NCBI GenBank assembly: GCA_002413095.1
Contig: DHWI01000147.1
Span: 5,022 to 11,568, forward strand
Origin: Thermoleophilia bacterium UBA5186
GTDB lineage: Bacteria; Actinomycetota; Thermoleophilia; Gaiellales; Gaiellaceae
Reading direction: 5' to 3'
DNA: 6,547 nucleotides
Position numbers and translations under genes: made by a program. Positions 5,661-6,547 of the stretch are shown piece after piece. The stretch's first letter is position 1. Each line of letters starts with the position of its first letter. Under the pieces are notes generated by a model. It did no database searches and was not told the origin of the DNA. It saw nothing but the letters and a program-made list of their open reading frames with translations.

Positions 5661-6547
5661 GGCCGGGCGACGGTCTCGAGGCCGCGCGGCGAGAGCACCC
5701 GCTCTCGCTCGGCGCCGGTGCCGATCAGCGAAACCTCGACATCCAGCGCCTCTTCGACGAACTCGACGTAACGCCGCGCCGCGGCGGGGAGCGACTCGAG
5801 CGAGTCGCAGGTGTCGAGCGGCTCCTGCCAGCCCGCGAGCGTCTCGTACACCGGCCGGCAGTGGTGGAAGTCGCTCTGGTGCGCCGGGAAGTCGGCGGTC
5901 TCCGAGCCGTCCGGGAGCAGGTAGCGGACGCACACCGGCAGCTCGGCGAACGCGGAGAGCACGTCCAGCTTCGTGAGCGCGAGGGAGGTGAGGCCGTTGA
6001 GGCGGGCGGCGTAGCGCAACGCGACGAGGTCGAGCCAGCCGCAACGCCGCTCGCGGCCGGTGACCGTACCGAACTCGCCGCCGAGATCGCGTACCTGCTG
6101 CTGCTCGGGCGCAGGGATTTCACTCGGCAGCGGGCCTTCGCCGACTCTCGTCACGTATGCCTTGGCCACGCCGATGATCGAGTCGAGGCGATTCGGCCCG
6201 ATCCCGGTGCCGGTTGCCGCCTCGCCGGCCACCGGGTTGGACGAGGTGACGAACGGATAGGTGCCGTGGTCGAGGTCGAGGAGCGTCCCCTGGGCGCCCT
6301 CGAAGAGGACGAACTTGCCGTCGCGCAGCGCCTGGTCGACCAGCAGGGACGTGTCGGCGACGTACGGCCGCAGCCGTCGCGCGTAGGTCTCGTAGCGGTC
6401 GGCGATCTCCTCGAGCGAGAACGGCTCGACGTCGTACACGCGCTCGAGCCAGACGTTCTTCTCGGCGAGCGCGACCTCGATCTTCTGCCGCAGGATCTTC
6501 GGGTCGAGGACGTCCTGGACGCGGATCCCGATCCGCGAAGCCTTGTC
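5657..6547 (-). CDS. purA: Adenylosuccinate synthetase PurA, C-terminal 296 residues (N-terminus beyond right edge)
   Basis: PurA joins aspartate to IMP with GTP to make adenylosuccinate, which PurB then cleaves to AMP. The frame is open from the window edge; the first residues DKASRIGIRVQDVLDP are those that follow the GRGIGPAY motif, so about 130 N-terminal residues, including the GTP P-loop, lie outside. Numbering from the edge: VLFEGAQGTLLDLDHGTYPF at 80-99 (family block), TSSNPVAG at 101-108, TGIGPNRLDSIIGVAKAY at 114-131, TRVGEGPLPSE at 133-143 (signature region), FGTVTGRERRCGWLDLVALR at 159-178, LTKLDVLS at 191-198 (guanine-binding TKLD-type motif), and GTGAERERVL at 277-286 near the C-terminus. 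The stop is TAG at 5659-5657, overlapping the convergent kinase gene's TAA. A GTG at 6439 opens a shorter frame but is internal. All visible motifs are intact. Confidence 0.97.
   Translation of the reverse strand, partial: DKASRIGIRVQDVLDPKILRQKIEVALAEKNVWLERVYDVEPFSLEEIADRYETYARRLRPYVADTSLLVDQALRDGKFVLFEGAQGTLLDLDHGTYPFVTSSNPVAGEAATGTGIGPNRLDSIIGVAKAYVTRVGEGPLPSEIPAPEQQQVRDLGGEFGTVTGRERRCGWLDLVALRYAARLNGLTSLALTKLDVLSAFAELPVCVRYLLPDGSETADFPAHQSDFHHCRPVYETLAGWQEPLDTCDSLESLPAAARRYVEFVEEALDVEVSLIGTGAERERVLSPRGLETVARP

Noticed and set aside
4737..6044. A 435-codon minus-strand frame spanning the kinase gene and the 3' half of purA
   Set aside because: It crosses two genes with clear motifs in other frames, and its own translation is arginine-rich and featureless.

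Overview
The window is a GC-rich stretch of bacterial chromosome that is almost entirely de novo purine biosynthesis genes. The very high G/C third positions, GTG starts, TAnnnT-type -10 hexamers placed right at start codons, and the separate small PurS and PurQ subunits of FGAM synthase point to a Gram-positive actinobacterium-like organism. A deep actinobacterial lineage such as Thermoleophilia/Gaiellales would fit, but that is an inference from style and cannot be settled from this window.

Left part (1-4207, all minus strand, read right to left): purD, purE, purB, purC, purS and purQ, the last running off the left edge. The genes are tightly packed. purD/purE and purB/purC overlap by 8 bp; purC/purS and purS/purQ overlap by 4 bp (ATGA and GTGA). 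Only purE/purB has a gap (31 bp). In pathway order these enzymes make GAR (PurD), FGAM (PurS+PurQ, with PurL not in view), CAIR (PurE), SAICAR (PurC), and AICAR plus AMP (PurB). No purK, purL, purF, purM, purN or purH is visible in the window.

Middle (4208-4751): a small plus-strand gene for an acidic hypothetical protein, divergent from purD. Its reading frame looks protein-like upstream of any ATG or GTG. A 162-bp non-coding gap follows, holding a GC-rich hairpin, a strong G-quadruplex-type motif (G-rich on the minus strand) and a likely -10 element.

Right part (4752-6547): a plus-strand APH-like phosphotransferase whose catalytic-loop Asp is replaced by Gly. It meets the 3' end of a minus-strand purA (N-terminus beyond the right edge) with the two stop codons overlapping. 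PurA and PurB together convert IMP to AMP, so the right-hand gene belongs functionally with the left-hand cluster.

Two kinds of start appear. purC, purS and purQ, which overlap their upstream neighbour, have good Shine-Dalgarno sequences. purD, purB and the kinase gene, which have a gap in front, lack one but have TAGACT or TACGCT 6-8 nt before the start codon, as expected for leaderless mRNAs. I found no RNA genes, insertion sequences or CRISPR arrays. The window is mostly ordinary housekeeping DNA; the items worth a second look are the kinase active site, the short PurE, the small gene's start, the leaderless starts and the G-quadruplex motif.
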